This document shows positions 27,627 to 36,008 of a stretch of 64,000 nucleotides of DNA, piece after piece. Numbering within the stretch: position 1 is the stretch's first letter; every line of letters starts with the position of its first letter. The DNA is taken from the NCBI RefSeq assembly GCF_004138215.1, contig NZ_RYYS01000027.1, positions 51,730 to 115,729 on the forward strand, written 5' to 3'. A program made the translations under genes and the position numbers. Under the pieces are notes generated by a model. It was given only the letters and a program-made list of their open reading frames with translations. It ran no database searches and was not told where the DNA came from. Source of the stretch: Anaerophilus nitritigenes. Lineage in GTDB: Bacteria > Bacillota > Clostridia > Peptostreptococcales > Thermotaleaceae.

Positions 27627-29005
27627 TATGATAATATGGCACTAATTACATCTTTAAATGAATTAATTAGAATAATTAAAACTGCTGGTGGAACAATAAA
27701 TTTTATTAAAAACTTCCATACAGGTGCTAAAGGAAATTTTATTCCTCCTCTTTTGATCTCCTCTATTGCATTGTCAGCCCCCCATATCCATCCTACAAAG
27801 ATAGAAAGAAGTAATCCTCCTGAAGTAAGAAGTATATTAGAAGTTAGTTTATCATAAAAATCAAAGAAATTTAGACTTCCTAAAATACGAAGATCACTCC
27901 AAGGTCCCATAGAAAGAGATGCTGGTAATCCTACAATATATATAATGATTGAAATAATAATAGAAGATTTTATTCGATCTGCACCTTTTTCATCTACAAA
28001 ATAAGATACACATACCTCTAGCATAGATATAGATGAAGTCAAAGCTGCAAAAAGTACAAGAATAAAAAATAATATACAAAATACATTTCCTAAAGGCATA
28101 CTTGCAAATACTGCTGGTAATGTAACAAACATAAGTCCTGGTCCTTCAGAAGCTTCAAATCCTAATGCAAATACTGCTGGTAATGTTGCAAACCCTGCTA
28201 CCATAGCAATCGTTGTATCTAATAAAGGGATAGAATTCGAAGGTCCTAAAAGATTTGTATTTTTGTCTAAATAGCTTCCATAAGTGACCATAACACCCAT
28301 CCCTATGCTTAAAGAAAAGAATACCTGTCCTAACGCATTCATAATCACATTCATATCTATTTTTGAAAAATCAGGTATTAAGAAAAATTCTACTCCTTTC
28401 ATAGCTCCTGGAAGTGTTACAGATCTTATAGCGATCATAATCAACATCATAAAGAGTGCTGGCATCATTATTTTACTAGCTTTTTCTATTCCTCCACTAA
28501 TTCCTCTTACCACAATGAGTAATGTAATGATCAAAAATATTCCTTGGTAAGTTATACTAGCTGTTGGAGAAGATATAAAACCTCCAAATATTTCTCCTAA
28601 AAATTTTGGATCTTTAATAGCCAAATCTCCACTTAATGCTTTTATCAAATAATAAATTACCCATCCTCCTACAGTACTATAAAAAGCTAATATAAAAAAT
28701 CCACAAACAACACCTAATCCTCCTACGAAAGCCCAGTTCTTTTTGATACTTCTATATGCTCCTACAGCTGAAAGTTGAGTTTTTCTTCCTATGGTAATAG
28801 CAGCAAGCATAAGAGGGAAACCTATTAAGATTAAAAATATAAAATAGATCATAACAAATGCTCCACCACCATTAGTTCCTACACTATATGGAAATTTCCA
28901 AAGGTTTCCGAGTCCTACTGCTGAACCTGCTGCTGCAAGGATAAATCCTATCTTAGATGTCCATTGATCTCTTTGTTTTCCTTGACTTTTATCAATAATA
29001 TCCAT
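27626..29005 (-). CDS. Neurotransmitter:sodium symporter (NSS) family amino acid transporter
   Basis: A 459-residue LeuT-fold transporter with about 12 membrane segments. The start contains the NSS signature: WTSKIGFILAAAGSAVGLGN, then LWKFPYSVGTNGGGAFVMIY (about 16-55), which forms the sodium and substrate sites. Bacterial NSS proteins carry single amino acids such as tryptophan, tyrosine or methionine. The T-box leader upstream shows that expression responds to one uncharged tRNA; the readable specifier candidates point to tyrosine or phenylalanine. Confidence 0.92.
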   Translation of the reverse strand: MDIIDKSQGKQRDQWTSKIGFILAAAGSAVGLGNLWKFPYSVGTNGGGAFVMIYFIFLILIGFPLMLAAITIGRKTQLSAVGAYRSIKKNWAFVGGLGVVCGFFILAFYSTVGGWVIYYLIKALSGDLAIKDPKFLGEIFGGFISSPTASITYQGIFLIITLLIVVRGISGGIEKASKIMMPALFMMLIMIAIRSVTLPGAMKGVEFFLIPDFSKIDMNVIMNALGQVFFSLSIGMGVMVTYGSYLDKNTNLLGPSNSIPLLDTTIAMVAGFATLPAVFALGFEASEGPGLMFVTLPAVFASMPLGNVFCILFFILVLFAALTSSISMLEVCVSYFVDEKGADRIKSSIIISIIIYIVGLPASLSMGPWSDLRILGSLNFFDFYDKLTSNILLTSGGLLLSIFVGWIWGADNAIEEIKRGGIKFPLAPVWKFLIKFIVPPAVLIILINSFKDVISAILS

Positions 29006-29104
29006 TGTAACCCTCCTTTTTTTAACACAAACTTAATTTTTTTCATATCTGACCGGTCAACATTTAATTCATATTTTGAAATACAAAGCGCTTTTTAAGC
29101 AAAT

Positions 29105-29420
29105 AAAAAAGCCTCGCCCCCTATATAGAGGCGAAGCTTGGATTCACGGTACCACTCTACTTTATCTATATGATAAAATCATTTAGATAATCTCTTTTCT
29201 AGTCTGCGTTTAAAATATATTGATCAAGTATATTCAAAAGCTAAACTATAGTCTTCATAAGGGAGACAACCCTTTGCTCCTACTTGGAAACCTTTTGGAA
29301 CAAAAACTCTAGAGTGAATATTCACATTGTCTTATAACATCAGGCTCTCATCTACCCTGACTCTCTGTAGTTACAGTTTCAATGCTTTTCTCTCTGTCAT
29401 CATCTTTTTCTATATTATTT
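29105..29420 (-). promoter_or_regulatory. T-box leader controlling the NSS transporter
   Basis: On the minus strand the T-box sequence AGAGTGGTACCGTGAATCC (29158-29140) is unmistakable. It is followed at once by a terminator (29139-29105, AAGCTTCGCC...GGGCGAGGCTT and T6). Stem I shows the AG-bulge and loop pair CAGAGAGTCAGGGT and GATGAGAGCC. In the specifier loop GTGAATATTCACTC, TAT (29320-29318, after GAA) or TTC (29318-29316, before the usual purine) could be the codon, i.e. Tyr or Phe. The N of UGGN is U, which fits a tRNA with discriminator A, consistent with either. Uncharged tRNA would disrupt the terminator. Confidence 0.92.
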
Positions 29421-29426
29421 TTATAC

Positions 29427-29455
29427 ATTTTATCATATCCTAAATCTATAGTCAA
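29427..29455 (-). promoter_or_regulatory. Promoter of the T-box/NSS transcript
   Basis: TTGACT (29455-29450), 17 bases, TAAAAT (29432-29427) on the minus strand, about 7 bases before the T-box RNA would begin. Confidence 0.8.
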
Positions 29456-29483
29456 CAATTTCAAAATATTTTTTGTAAATTTT

Positions 29484-31193
29484 CTATTGGATTTTAAATT
29501 TTCCAATCATATCATTTAAATGATTCGATAAATTAGATACTTCGTGTACTTGGCTTAAAATATTTTGCATATGACTATTTTGCTCTTCTATTGAAGCTGT
29601 AGTTTCTTCAATACTTGCTGAACTTTCTTCTGTAATGGCTGCAATTTCTGAAATCGATGTATTTACCTTTTGACTATCTTTCGTAATCTCTACTAGATGA
29701 GCAGACATTTCCTTGATTCTATCTCCCATATTAGAAACTTTATGGTTAATTTCTTCAAAAGCTTCCCCTGTATTTTTTACACGAATCGTTCCCTCTTCCA
29801 CTTTCAAATATCCTTTTTTCAAAGACTCACCCATTGATTTGGATTCAAATTGTATCCCTACTACTATCTTTGTAATTTCTTCTAGAGAATGTTCTACTTG
29901 TTCAGCTAACTTTCTAATTTCTTCTGCAACAACTGCAAAACCTCTTCCCGCTTCTCCCGCTCTTGCTGCTTCTATAGCTGCATTTAATGCTAACAAGTTA
30001 GTTTGTCCAGCAATTTCATTGACTACTTGTACCAATGTAGAAATTTCTTCTGATCTTTTTTCTAATTCTTCTACCTTTGTGACAGAATTTTTTACTGTCT
30101 CATTGACAGAATTCATTTGTTTTACTGATTCGATCATCTGTTGATTCCCTTTTTGTGACATATTCAAAACAATTGTAGATAAGTCATTTAATTTTTGCCC
30201 ATCCTCATTTGCTTGTTCAATTAGTTTATTAAATCCTTCTACTGAATAAGAAACTTCACTAGCAGAACTTGCTTGTTGTTCAATTCCTGCTGCCATTTCT
30301 TGCATAGTAGCAGATATTTGTTCATTTCCTGTTTGTACTTCTTTTGATGATTGGTTTAATAGATTTGTATTTCTATTTACATTTTGTGAAACTTGAGAAA
30401 TAGATTGAATCATTTCTTTTAAACCTTGTAAAAATTTATTAATTGCATAAGCTAATTCTCCCATTTCATCTTTGCTATTTATATTAATTTCCTTGGTTAA
30501 ATCTCCTCCATTTTCTGCTAATTCATTTAATTCTTTTTTTAATATGTTAATAGGACGAATAATACTTTTAATAATCAAAACTGCCATAATCACCGCTAAT
30601 ATCAAAACAGTTACAATTCCCATTGACATTTTTTTCATAGAATTTTTATAAAGCTGATTTCCATATTCACTAGATCTTTTTGCACTATTTTCATTGTATT
30701 TTAAAAGTTCTACTAAATTATTAGATACATCATCAAATAATTTTCTAGATTCATTAGACATAATATTTGTTGCCTGTTCTTTATTAAATTCTCTACTTGC
30801 ACTTACAATCTGATGATTTATATTTATGTATTGACTCCACTTTAATTTTACATCTTCAAATATTTTTCTTTCTTCTTCTTCTTTGATATATTTTCCATAA
30901 TCATCTAATGCCCTTTGAATTTTTTCATTATTTTCATTCATCTCTTTTTCTAAATTCGCTTTTTCTTCAATGATTGTAGATGCAATATGGTCAAATTCTT
31001 TGATTCTAAAATCAAAAGTCATAGTATTCATAGCATGTAATAAACGAATACAGGGTATTTCTTCACTAGCAATAATGGAAGATTGATGATTCACATCACT
31101 CATAACACCTTGCATATACACTAAAAATCCTATAAAAATAATCAATAATACTGCAAAGCTTAAAGATAGTTTAGATTTAATATTTAATTTCAT
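29484..31193 (-). CDS. Methyl-accepting chemotaxis protein
   Basis: A 569-residue transmembrane chemoreceptor. It has a first membrane helix (about 8-28), an extracellular four-helix-bundle-type sensor (about 30-190), a second helix (about 190-212), a HAMP linker beginning with [13 protein letters not shown], and a long cytoplasmic signalling coiled coil. The conserved tip reads [18 protein letters not shown], then [10 protein letters not shown]. The tip binds CheW and CheA. A CheW gene lies at 42311 but no flagellar or other che genes are in the window. The ligand cannot be predicted. Confidence 0.93.
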   Translation of the reverse strand: MKLNIKSKLSLSFAVLLIIFIGFLVYMQGVMSDVNHQSSIIASEEIPCIRLLHAMNTMTFDFRIKEFDHIASTIIEEKANLEKEMNENNEKIQRALDDYGKYIKEEEERKIFEDVKLKWSQYININHQIVSASREFNKEQATNIMSNESRKLFDDVSNNLVELLKYNENSAKRSSEYGNQLYKNSMKKMSMGIVTVLILAVIMAVLIIKSIIRPINILKKELNELAENGGDLTKEININSKDEMGELAYAINKFLQGLKEMIQSISQVSQNVNRNTNLLNQSSKEVQTGNEQISATMQEMAAGIEQQASSASEVSYSVEGFNKLIEQANEDGQKLNDLSTIVLNMSQKGNQQMIESVKQMNSVNETVKNSVTKVEELEKRSEEISTLVQVVNEIAGQTNLLALNAAIEAARAGEAGRGFAVVAEEIRKLAEQVEHSLEEITKIVVGIQFESKSMGESLKKGYLKVEEGTIRVKNTGEAFEEINHKVSNMGDRIKEMSAHLVEITKDSQKVNTSISEIAAITEESSASIEETTASIEEQNSHMQNILSQVHEVSNLSNHLNDMIGKFKIQ

Positions 31194-31556
31194 TTTTCTT
31201 CTTTCCTTTCTTTATTAAAATTTATATGGTCCTATACAATATTCATCAGTACAAAGAATCTTGTTATATTTTATCAAATTTTGTATAATCATGTATGCAA
31301 CTTAAGTCCTTATTTTTATAGCCTTTCACTTTTTTATTGCTTATTCAACAAAATATATCTATCAGCAATATCGAGTACATCTTCATTTAAACAAGTTTAG
31401 AGTATATAAAATAACTGTATTAGGTAGAATTGTCTTAATGACGAATAGCCAATATTGTTTATACTTACTATATGTTATTTCACAAAATAGAAAAGGAGTT
31501 TCCTTTTTAAGGAAACTCCTTTTCTATTTTGTGAACAGCTAAAATATTATTGTTTA
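31194..31556. other. Intergenic region between pduL and the chemoreceptor gene
   Basis: About 360 bases of AT-rich sequence. The only clear element is the perfect terminator hairpin at 31481-31533. I looked for a sigma-D type chemotaxis promoter (TAAA, about 15 bases, GCCGATAA) on the minus strand and found no convincing match. A 34-codon frame at about 31437 has no ribosome site and runs through the terminator. Confidence 0.5.
31481..31533 (-). terminator. Terminator of the pduL gene
   Basis: A 24-bp perfect stem (31481-31504 with 31510-31533) and a 5-base loop, starting 24 bases after the pduL stop on the minus strand. Confidence 0.8.
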
Positions 31557-32132
31557 TTATTTAATTACTTCAACCATTTGTCCATTTTTCATCGCTGCTG
31601 CATTTCCTTCATCCATATCCACATGTAATTCAAGAGCATGTGTATCGCCTACTCTTGCTAGGACATTCTCAAAAATCATCCCTCTTTCTCCATCTACTTT
31701 GATTTTTACAATGTCTTTATCTTTAATTCCAAATTTTTCTCCATCAGAAGTATGCATATGTAGATGTCTTGCAGCTACAATTACTCCTTCTTTAAGGTCT
31801 ACTTCTCCTTTTGGTCCTACGATTTTCGCACCTGGAGTTCCTGCTAAATCTCCTGAAGCTTTGATTGGTGCTTTAACTCCTAATACAAATCCATCGGCAA
31901 GTGAAATTTCAATTTGAGTTTGTGCTCTAGCAGGACCTAATACTCTCACACCTTTTAATGTTCCCTTTGAACCTACAATGTCAACTTTTTCGTCACAGGC
32001 AAATTGAGCCGGTTGTCCTAAGTCTTTCATTGGTGTTAATTCATGACCTTCTCCAAATAAAATGTTAATATGTTCTTTGCTTAAGTGAATATGTTTATTG
32101 GATAATCCAACAGGTACTAAAATTTTTGACAT
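31557..32132 (-). CDS. pduL: Phosphate propanoyltransferase-like phosphotransacylase
   Basis: PduL-type enzymes interconvert acyl-CoA and acyl phosphate using two metal ions. The 191-residue protein has both PduL barrel halves and the histidines that bind the metals: SNKHIHLS near 13-20, AARHLHMH near 124-131, and ELHVDMDEGNAA near 173-184. No bacterial microcompartment shell genes are nearby and there is no N-terminal encapsulation helix, so it probably acts in the cytosol as a Pta substitute. ATG at 32132 follows AGGGGTG; the GTG at 32141 lies within that site. Confidence 0.92.
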   Translation of the reverse strand: MSKILVPVGLSNKHIHLSKEHINILFGEGHELTPMKDLGQPAQFACDEKVDIVGSKGTLKGVRVLGPARAQTQIEISLADGFVLGVKAPIKASGDLAGTPGAKIVGPKGEVDLKEGVIVAARHLHMHTSDGEKFGIKDKDIVKIKVDGERGMIFENVLARVGDTHALELHVDMDEGNAAAMKNGQMVEVIK

Positions 32133-32243
32133 AAAAAACACCCCTAATCTATAAATGATATAGCATTACTTATATATAAAATGCTCACATTACTATGATA
32201 TATGTATCAGTTGAAAAAATCAATGCAAAAATATTTTTTTGTC

Positions 32244-32822
32244 TTATTTTGAAATTTCAGCTAATTTTTTCCCTAATTCAAAAGCTTCTTGTAATAATTT
32301 AGGTCTATCCTTTGTAAGCAATCTATCTGTATCTTGTGCAAAAAGATTATATGTATACTCTGTATTAATGGCCTTAAAGAACAAATCCATTACTAGCGTT
32401 GCTCCTAAAAATTGATGCTCTTTTTGTACACTCCCACCAGTAGCAATAAATAATCCTCTTCTTTTTTTGTTTCGATTGATAGATGGTTCATTTAAAATAT
32501 ATTTACTAGACCAAAACATCTGACACCGATCTACCATAATCTTCGTAATGCTACTAATAGAGTTAAAATAAATAGGAGAAGCTACAATAACAACATCTGA
32601 TTGATCAAATTTTTTATAAAGATTATTCATATCATCCTTAATAATACAAAATCCTGTTTTCTCACAAGCTCCACATGCAGTACAAGAATGAATATGCATA
32701 TTTGCAAGTTCTATCTTTTCTACTTCTATATCTTGTTCTTTCATTCCCTCTATTACTTTATTTAAAAGAGTATCTGTATTCATATTTCTTCGAGGACTTC
32801 CCAAAATTGCCAATGTCTTCAA
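32244..32822 (-). CDS. Iron-sulfur flavoprotein / NAD(P)H-dependent FMN reductase-like
   Basis: A flavodoxin-fold protein of about 192 residues. The FMN phosphate loop GSPRRNMNTD lies near the start, and the compact cysteine cluster CTACGACEKTGFC (CX2CX2CX5C, about 47-59) resembles the iron-sulfur site of Isf-type flavoproteins. SPIYFNSISS follows, as usual for this family. It probably carries electrons in the anaerobic cytosol; the partner is unknown. The TTG at 32822, 8 bases after GAGGGG, is the likely start, since the GTG at 32831 is part of the ribosome site. Confidence 0.85.
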   Translation of the reverse strand: MKTLAILGSPRRNMNTDTLLNKVIEGMKEQDIEVEKIELANMHIHSCTACGACEKTGFCIIKDDMNNLYKKFDQSDVVIVASPIYFNSISSITKIMVDRCQMFWSSKYILNEPSINRNKKRRGLFIATGGSVQKEHQFLGATLVMDLFFKAINTEYTYNLFAQDTDRLLTKDRPKLLQEAFELGKKLAEISK

Positions 32823-32958
32823 ATTTTTCACCCCTCTTTCTTATATTCCTTAGTATATGTCAACTTTTTATTTAAAACAATTTTTATTTTTTCTAATTTT
32901 TCATAATTTTTATAATATTTGGTAATAATAATATTACTTCAATAAAGGAGGCTTCCTT

Positions 32959-33465
32959 GTGCAAACTTTTAATTTACCTGATCACACCAAAATCGAATTG
33001 CAAAATCACATCAAAAAAAATATCCGAAAATATTATAAAGGATTAAAAAATGGCTCTTTAAAATACGACTTTTTTGTAACCACCCTTTTAACAAAAAACC
33101 CAAAACCTTCTTGGCTACAAGATTATCCAAGACTTGAAAAGAATCAAAAATTTAAAAACCATCTTATTGAATATACAACTAAAGAAATTACAAGATATAT
33201 AGAATTAGAAGAAGAAAACAAATACAAACACACATACAAAACAGCTGTATTATGTAAAGATCAAGAAATAGAAAAAGTTATTCCTCTCTACATCAAAGAA
33301 AAACATGAACTTAAAAAAATATTATCTCAAAATGGATACACTTTATGTATTCCAATAAAATTTTTAAGCCATACTGAATCTAACTATTTAAAAAACTATA
33401 TCCTTTATGGATATCCTATTCCTTTAGAGTGGTCTAAAATATTAAATTATATAAAAAAAGTGTAA
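32959..33465 (+). CDS. Hypothetical protein, unrecognised
   Basis: A 168-residue soluble, lysine-rich protein with no recognised motif, signal peptide or membrane segment. It starts at GTG, 7 bases after AAAGGAGG. It has a good terminator of its own and stands alone between two minus-strand genes. The strong ribosome site and compact gene layout support it as real. Confidence 0.65.
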   Translation: MQTFNLPDHTKIELQNHIKKNIRKYYKGLKNGSLKYDFFVTTLLTKNPKPSWLQDYPRLEKNQKFKNHLIEYTTKEITRYIELEEENKYKHTYKTAVLCKDQEIEKVIPLYIKEKHELKKILSQNGYTLCIPIKFLSHTESNYLKNYILYGYPIPLEWSKILNYIKKV

Positions 33466-33471
33466 ATAGGA

Positions 33472-33520
33472 TGTAAATCAACCCGCACTCTATTTACTAT
33501 AAAGTACGGGTTGATTTACA
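33472..33520 (+). terminator. Terminator after the 168-residue hypothetical gene
   Basis: A 14-bp perfect stem, TGTAAATCAACCCG with CGGGTTGATTTACA (33472-33485, 33507-33520), 7 bases after the stop. It may also serve the minus-strand gene ending at 33543. Confidence 0.7.
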
Positions 33521-33542
33521 ATCTAATAAAAAACACTAAAAT

Positions 33543-33710
33543 CTATGCCATAGCTCTTTCTAATTTGTCTAAATACTGAATAGGAAACATCCTTAAAAGT
33601 TCTTTAAATTGTTCTACAGTTAGTCCTTCAGTCGTAGTATATATTCTTATTTGTTCATCTACATCTGCATTTTTAAATCTTTGTTTTACTTCTTCAAAAT
33701 TAGTGTTCAT
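33543..33710 (-). CDS. Small conserved-looking protein, 55 residues
   Basis: A short frame beginning MNTNFEEVKQRFKNADVDEQ and ending FPIQYLDKLERAMA. ATG at 33710 lies 8 bases after AGGAG. Composition suggests a small helical protein. It sits between hpt and a convergent gene and could share the hpt transcript. No family recognised. Confidence 0.7.
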   Translation of the reverse strand: MNTNFEEVKQRFKNADVDEQIRIYTTTEGLTVEQFKELLRMFPIQYLDKLERAMA

Positions 33711-33785
33711 ATTATCAACTCCTATACAATATAAATAGTTTCTATATTATTATGAGGAATAATTATTTTTTTATTCTTGTCTTAT

Positions 33786-34325
33786 TTATTTTTCATATAC
33801 TTCTCTTTTAAGTATAGCTACATAAGGAAGATTTCTATATTTTTCAGCATAATCAATTCCATAACCAATAATAAATTCATCTGGTATGTCAAATCCCTTA
33901 TAGTCTACCTTTAAATCTATCTTTCTTCTTTCTGGTTTATCTAATAACGTACATATTTTTAAGCTTTTAGGCTTTCTTGACAAAAGATTTTTACATAAAT
34001 AATGAAGAGTAAGACCAGTATCAATAATATCTTCTACAATTAAAACATTTTTTTTCTCTATACTATCATCTAAATCTTTTATAATTTTCACTACTCCTGA
34101 ACTAGTAGTCGAAAGTCCATAACTAGATACAGCCATAAAATCAATAGATATAGGGAGATCAATTTTTCTTATTAAGTCACTCATAAATACATTTGCACCT
34201 TTTAATATACCTACTACCAAAAGATCTTTGTCTTTATAATCCATTGCAATTTGTTTTCCTAACTCTTCTACTTTTTCATTCAATACTTTTTCACTGAATA
34301 ATATTTGTGCTACATCCTCTTTCAC
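33786..34325 (-). CDS. hpt: Hypoxanthine phosphoribosyltransferase
   Basis: Hpt salvages hypoxanthine and guanine to IMP and GMP using PRPP. The PRPP loop VLIVEDIIDTGLTL is at residues 94-107, GILKGANVFMSDL near 39-51, and the C-terminal DEFIIGYGIDYAEKYRNLPYV base-binding region is split around residues 155-175. The first GTG (34334) is part of the GAGGTG ribosome site, so the GTG at 34325, 6 bases downstream, is the likely start (179 residues, the usual length). Confidence 0.94.
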   Translation of the reverse strand: MKEDVAQILFSEKVLNEKVEELGKQIAMDYKDKDLLVVGILKGANVFMSDLIRKIDLPISIDFMAVSSYGLSTTSSGVVKIIKDLDDSIEKKNVLIVEDIIDTGLTLHYLCKNLLSRKPKSLKICTLLDKPERRKIDLKVDYKGFDIPDEFIIGYGIDYAEKYRNLPYVAILKREVYEK

Positions 34326-34357
34326 AAATTTCACCTCTTTTATTTTTTCATATTGAT

Positions 34358-34387
34358 ATTATAGCATAGTTTCTTATATAGTGTACA
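34358..34387 (-). promoter_or_regulatory. Probable hpt promoter
   Basis: A perfect TATAAT on the minus strand (34363-34358), with TGTACA 18 bases further upstream, 33 bases before the hpt start. Confidence 0.5.
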
Positions 34388-34430
34388 TTGATTTTCAAAT
34401 TCTATATATCGTTCGTCTTTTTCATTTCAT

Positions 34431-34970
34431 CTAGTTAGGTAGTTTCTCAAATTCTACATATACTAAATCTGTTTCTAAAAATCTTCCTAATGCATATATC
34501 AAATCAGAAAGTCTATTTACATATTTAATCAAAATAGGACTTACTTCTTCTTTTCTACTTAATGTAAGAATTCTTCTTTCTGCTCTTCTACAAACAGTTC
34601 TTGCTACATGTAAATAAGCACTTTCTATGTTGCTTCCTGGAATAATAAATTGATTGACTGTATCCATCTTTCCTACATAAATATCAATTGTTTTTTCTAA
34701 TTCCTCTATATGTTCTTCTTTTATTTTTTCTGGAAATTTTTCACGATTCTTTGTAGCCAATTCCCCTGCTACATCAAACAATTGTCTTTGAATACCATAT
34801 AATATATCTTTAATTTTTTGATCTTTTATATAATTTCTTGCTACTCCTAATATGGAGTTTAATTCATCAATGGTTCCATAGCTTTCAACCCTTATACTGT
34901 CTTTATCTACTCTTGTATTATCATACAAACTAGTTTCTCCTTTGTCTCCTGTTTTTGTATAAATCTTCAT
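34431..34970 (-). CDS. Cob(I)alamin adenosyltransferase, PduO type
   Basis: This enzyme transfers the adenosyl group of ATP to cob(I)alamin, making coenzyme B12. The 179-residue helical protein carries the PduO ATP-binding start KIYTKTGDKGETSLYDN, then ESYGTIDELNS, and the C-terminal RTVCRRAERR...YVNRLSDLIYALGR. ATG at 34970 is 8 bases after AGGAGG; the ATG at 34976 is too close to that site. No B12-dependent enzyme or synthesis gene is close by. Confidence 0.93.
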   Translation of the reverse strand: MKIYTKTGDKGETSLYDNTRVDKDSIRVESYGTIDELNSILGVARNYIKDQKIKDILYGIQRQLFDVAGELATKNREKFPEKIKEEHIEELEKTIDIYVGKMDTVNQFIIPGSNIESAYLHVARTVCRRAERRILTLSRKEEVSPILIKYVNRLSDLIYALGRFLETDLVYVEFEKLPN

Positions 34971-35044
34971 GGTCATTACCTCCTACAATTTTTTTATTAT
35001 ATACCCAATTTATTTAGTATAATCATCCACTACGCAACTCATTC

Positions 35045-35404
35045 TTATCTCTCATCATCTATTTTATATTCTACATCCTCAATAACTTTTTTCTTTTCAA
35101 AATCTTCTACATCCTTTTGTATATATTTATCTAGTTCTTTAGAAATTTTAGAAATCATATAACCTACTACTACAGCATCATCTATCCATCCCAAACCTAA
35201 GATAGGATCTGGTATTAAATCAATTGGACTTATTACATATACAATAGAGCCTACTATCATTATTTTTTTCCATTTAGAAACCTTCGGATCTTTGATGAGT
35301 TTATAAATTCCTTTTGTTTTTTTGAACACTTTTATGGATCTTTTCAATAACTTCATAAGAATTAATCCTTTCTTTTCAATACATTCTACCTTTTTATCAT
35401 ACAT
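35045..35404 (-). CDS. DUF1232 (YkvA-like) membrane-associated protein
   Basis: A protein of up to 119 residues containing the DUF1232 core: KWKKIMIVGSIVYVISPIDL, then IPDPILGLGWIDDAVVVGY, a short amphipathic-to-hydrophobic hairpin. Function is unknown. Two starts have ribosome sites: ATG at 35404 (AGAGG, 6 bases) and ATG at 35356 (AAAGGA, 9 bases), the second giving 103 residues from MKLLKRS. Confidence 0.85.
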   Translation of the reverse strand: MYDKKVECIEKKGLILMKLLKRSIKVFKKTKGIYKLIKDPKVSKWKKIMIVGSIVYVISPIDLIPDPILGLGWIDDAVVVGYMISKISKELDKYIQKDVEDFEKKKVIEDVEYKIDDER

Positions 35405-35509
35405 TTATTATTTCCTCTATTTAAAATTAAGTATACAAAGTAATAATCTTTTTTATTTGTTCATATATAATAAAAGAAACAACCTTTTTAAATAGGAGGT
35501 CTCCTGTAT

Positions 35510-35974
35510 ATGGAAAAACAAAAGAATCTTGTCCCTATCTATGAAAAATTTTTTCCTATGAAATGGATGCAACTTACAAAAACATTGAAAAAAATGACAA
35601 ATCATAAATTTTATTGCCAAGTATTTACTCATCCTTTACAAAATCAATGGGAATTCATTTATTATTCTAAAGAAGGTATAAAAATTATTCTTGTCTTTTA
35701 TAGTGATGGAATACAGTCTTATGTAGATATTAAAGAATTTTGTATTCCTAAAATCTATGTACAAAAAAATTATGACGAAAAAATTTTAACTACTCTTATC
35801 CAAAATATACTCCCATTAGATTTTCATATGATTCTTTTTTATATAAAAAATTCACATCATCTAGAACTTTGTACCAAAAATAGATTCAAAAAAAAAGATC
35901 CCTTTACTATGGTTCTTTCTATAAAAGCTACCTTCATTGAAACAAAATCTCAAAATAGTCATAAAAAAAGATAA
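35510..35974 (+). CDS. Hypothetical protein, unrecognised
   Basis: A 154-residue soluble protein with alternating beta-like and helical stretches (KFYCQVFTHPLQNQWEFIYY, IKIILVFYSDGIQSYVDIKE). No known motif. ATG follows GGAGG by 12 bases. It is monocistronic, with a very strong terminator that overlaps its stop codon. Confidence 0.65.
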   Translation: MEKQKNLVPIYEKFFPMKWMQLTKTLKKMTNHKFYCQVFTHPLQNQWEFIYYSKEGIKIILVFYSDGIQSYVDIKEFCIPKIYVQKNYDEKILTTLIQNILPLDFHMILFYIKNSHHLELCTKNRFKKKDPFTMVLSIKATFIETKSQNSHKKR

Positions 35975-36008
35975 AAGCTTTCCTTTTATCTTTTTTTATG
36001 ACTATTTT
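35952..36008. terminator. 26-bp bidirectional terminator
   Basis: A perfect stem (35952-35977 with 35983-36008) and a 5-base loop between two convergent genes. It overlaps both stop codons, so the last codons of both proteins are encoded in the stem. Confidence 0.85.

Noticed and set aside
31194..31480. Sigma-D type promoter for the chemoreceptor
   Set aside because: Only a partial TAAA and CGATAT pair with wrong spacing could be found.
31437..31541. Short plus-strand frame through the pduL terminator
   Set aside because: No ribosome site; the sequence is explained by the hairpin.
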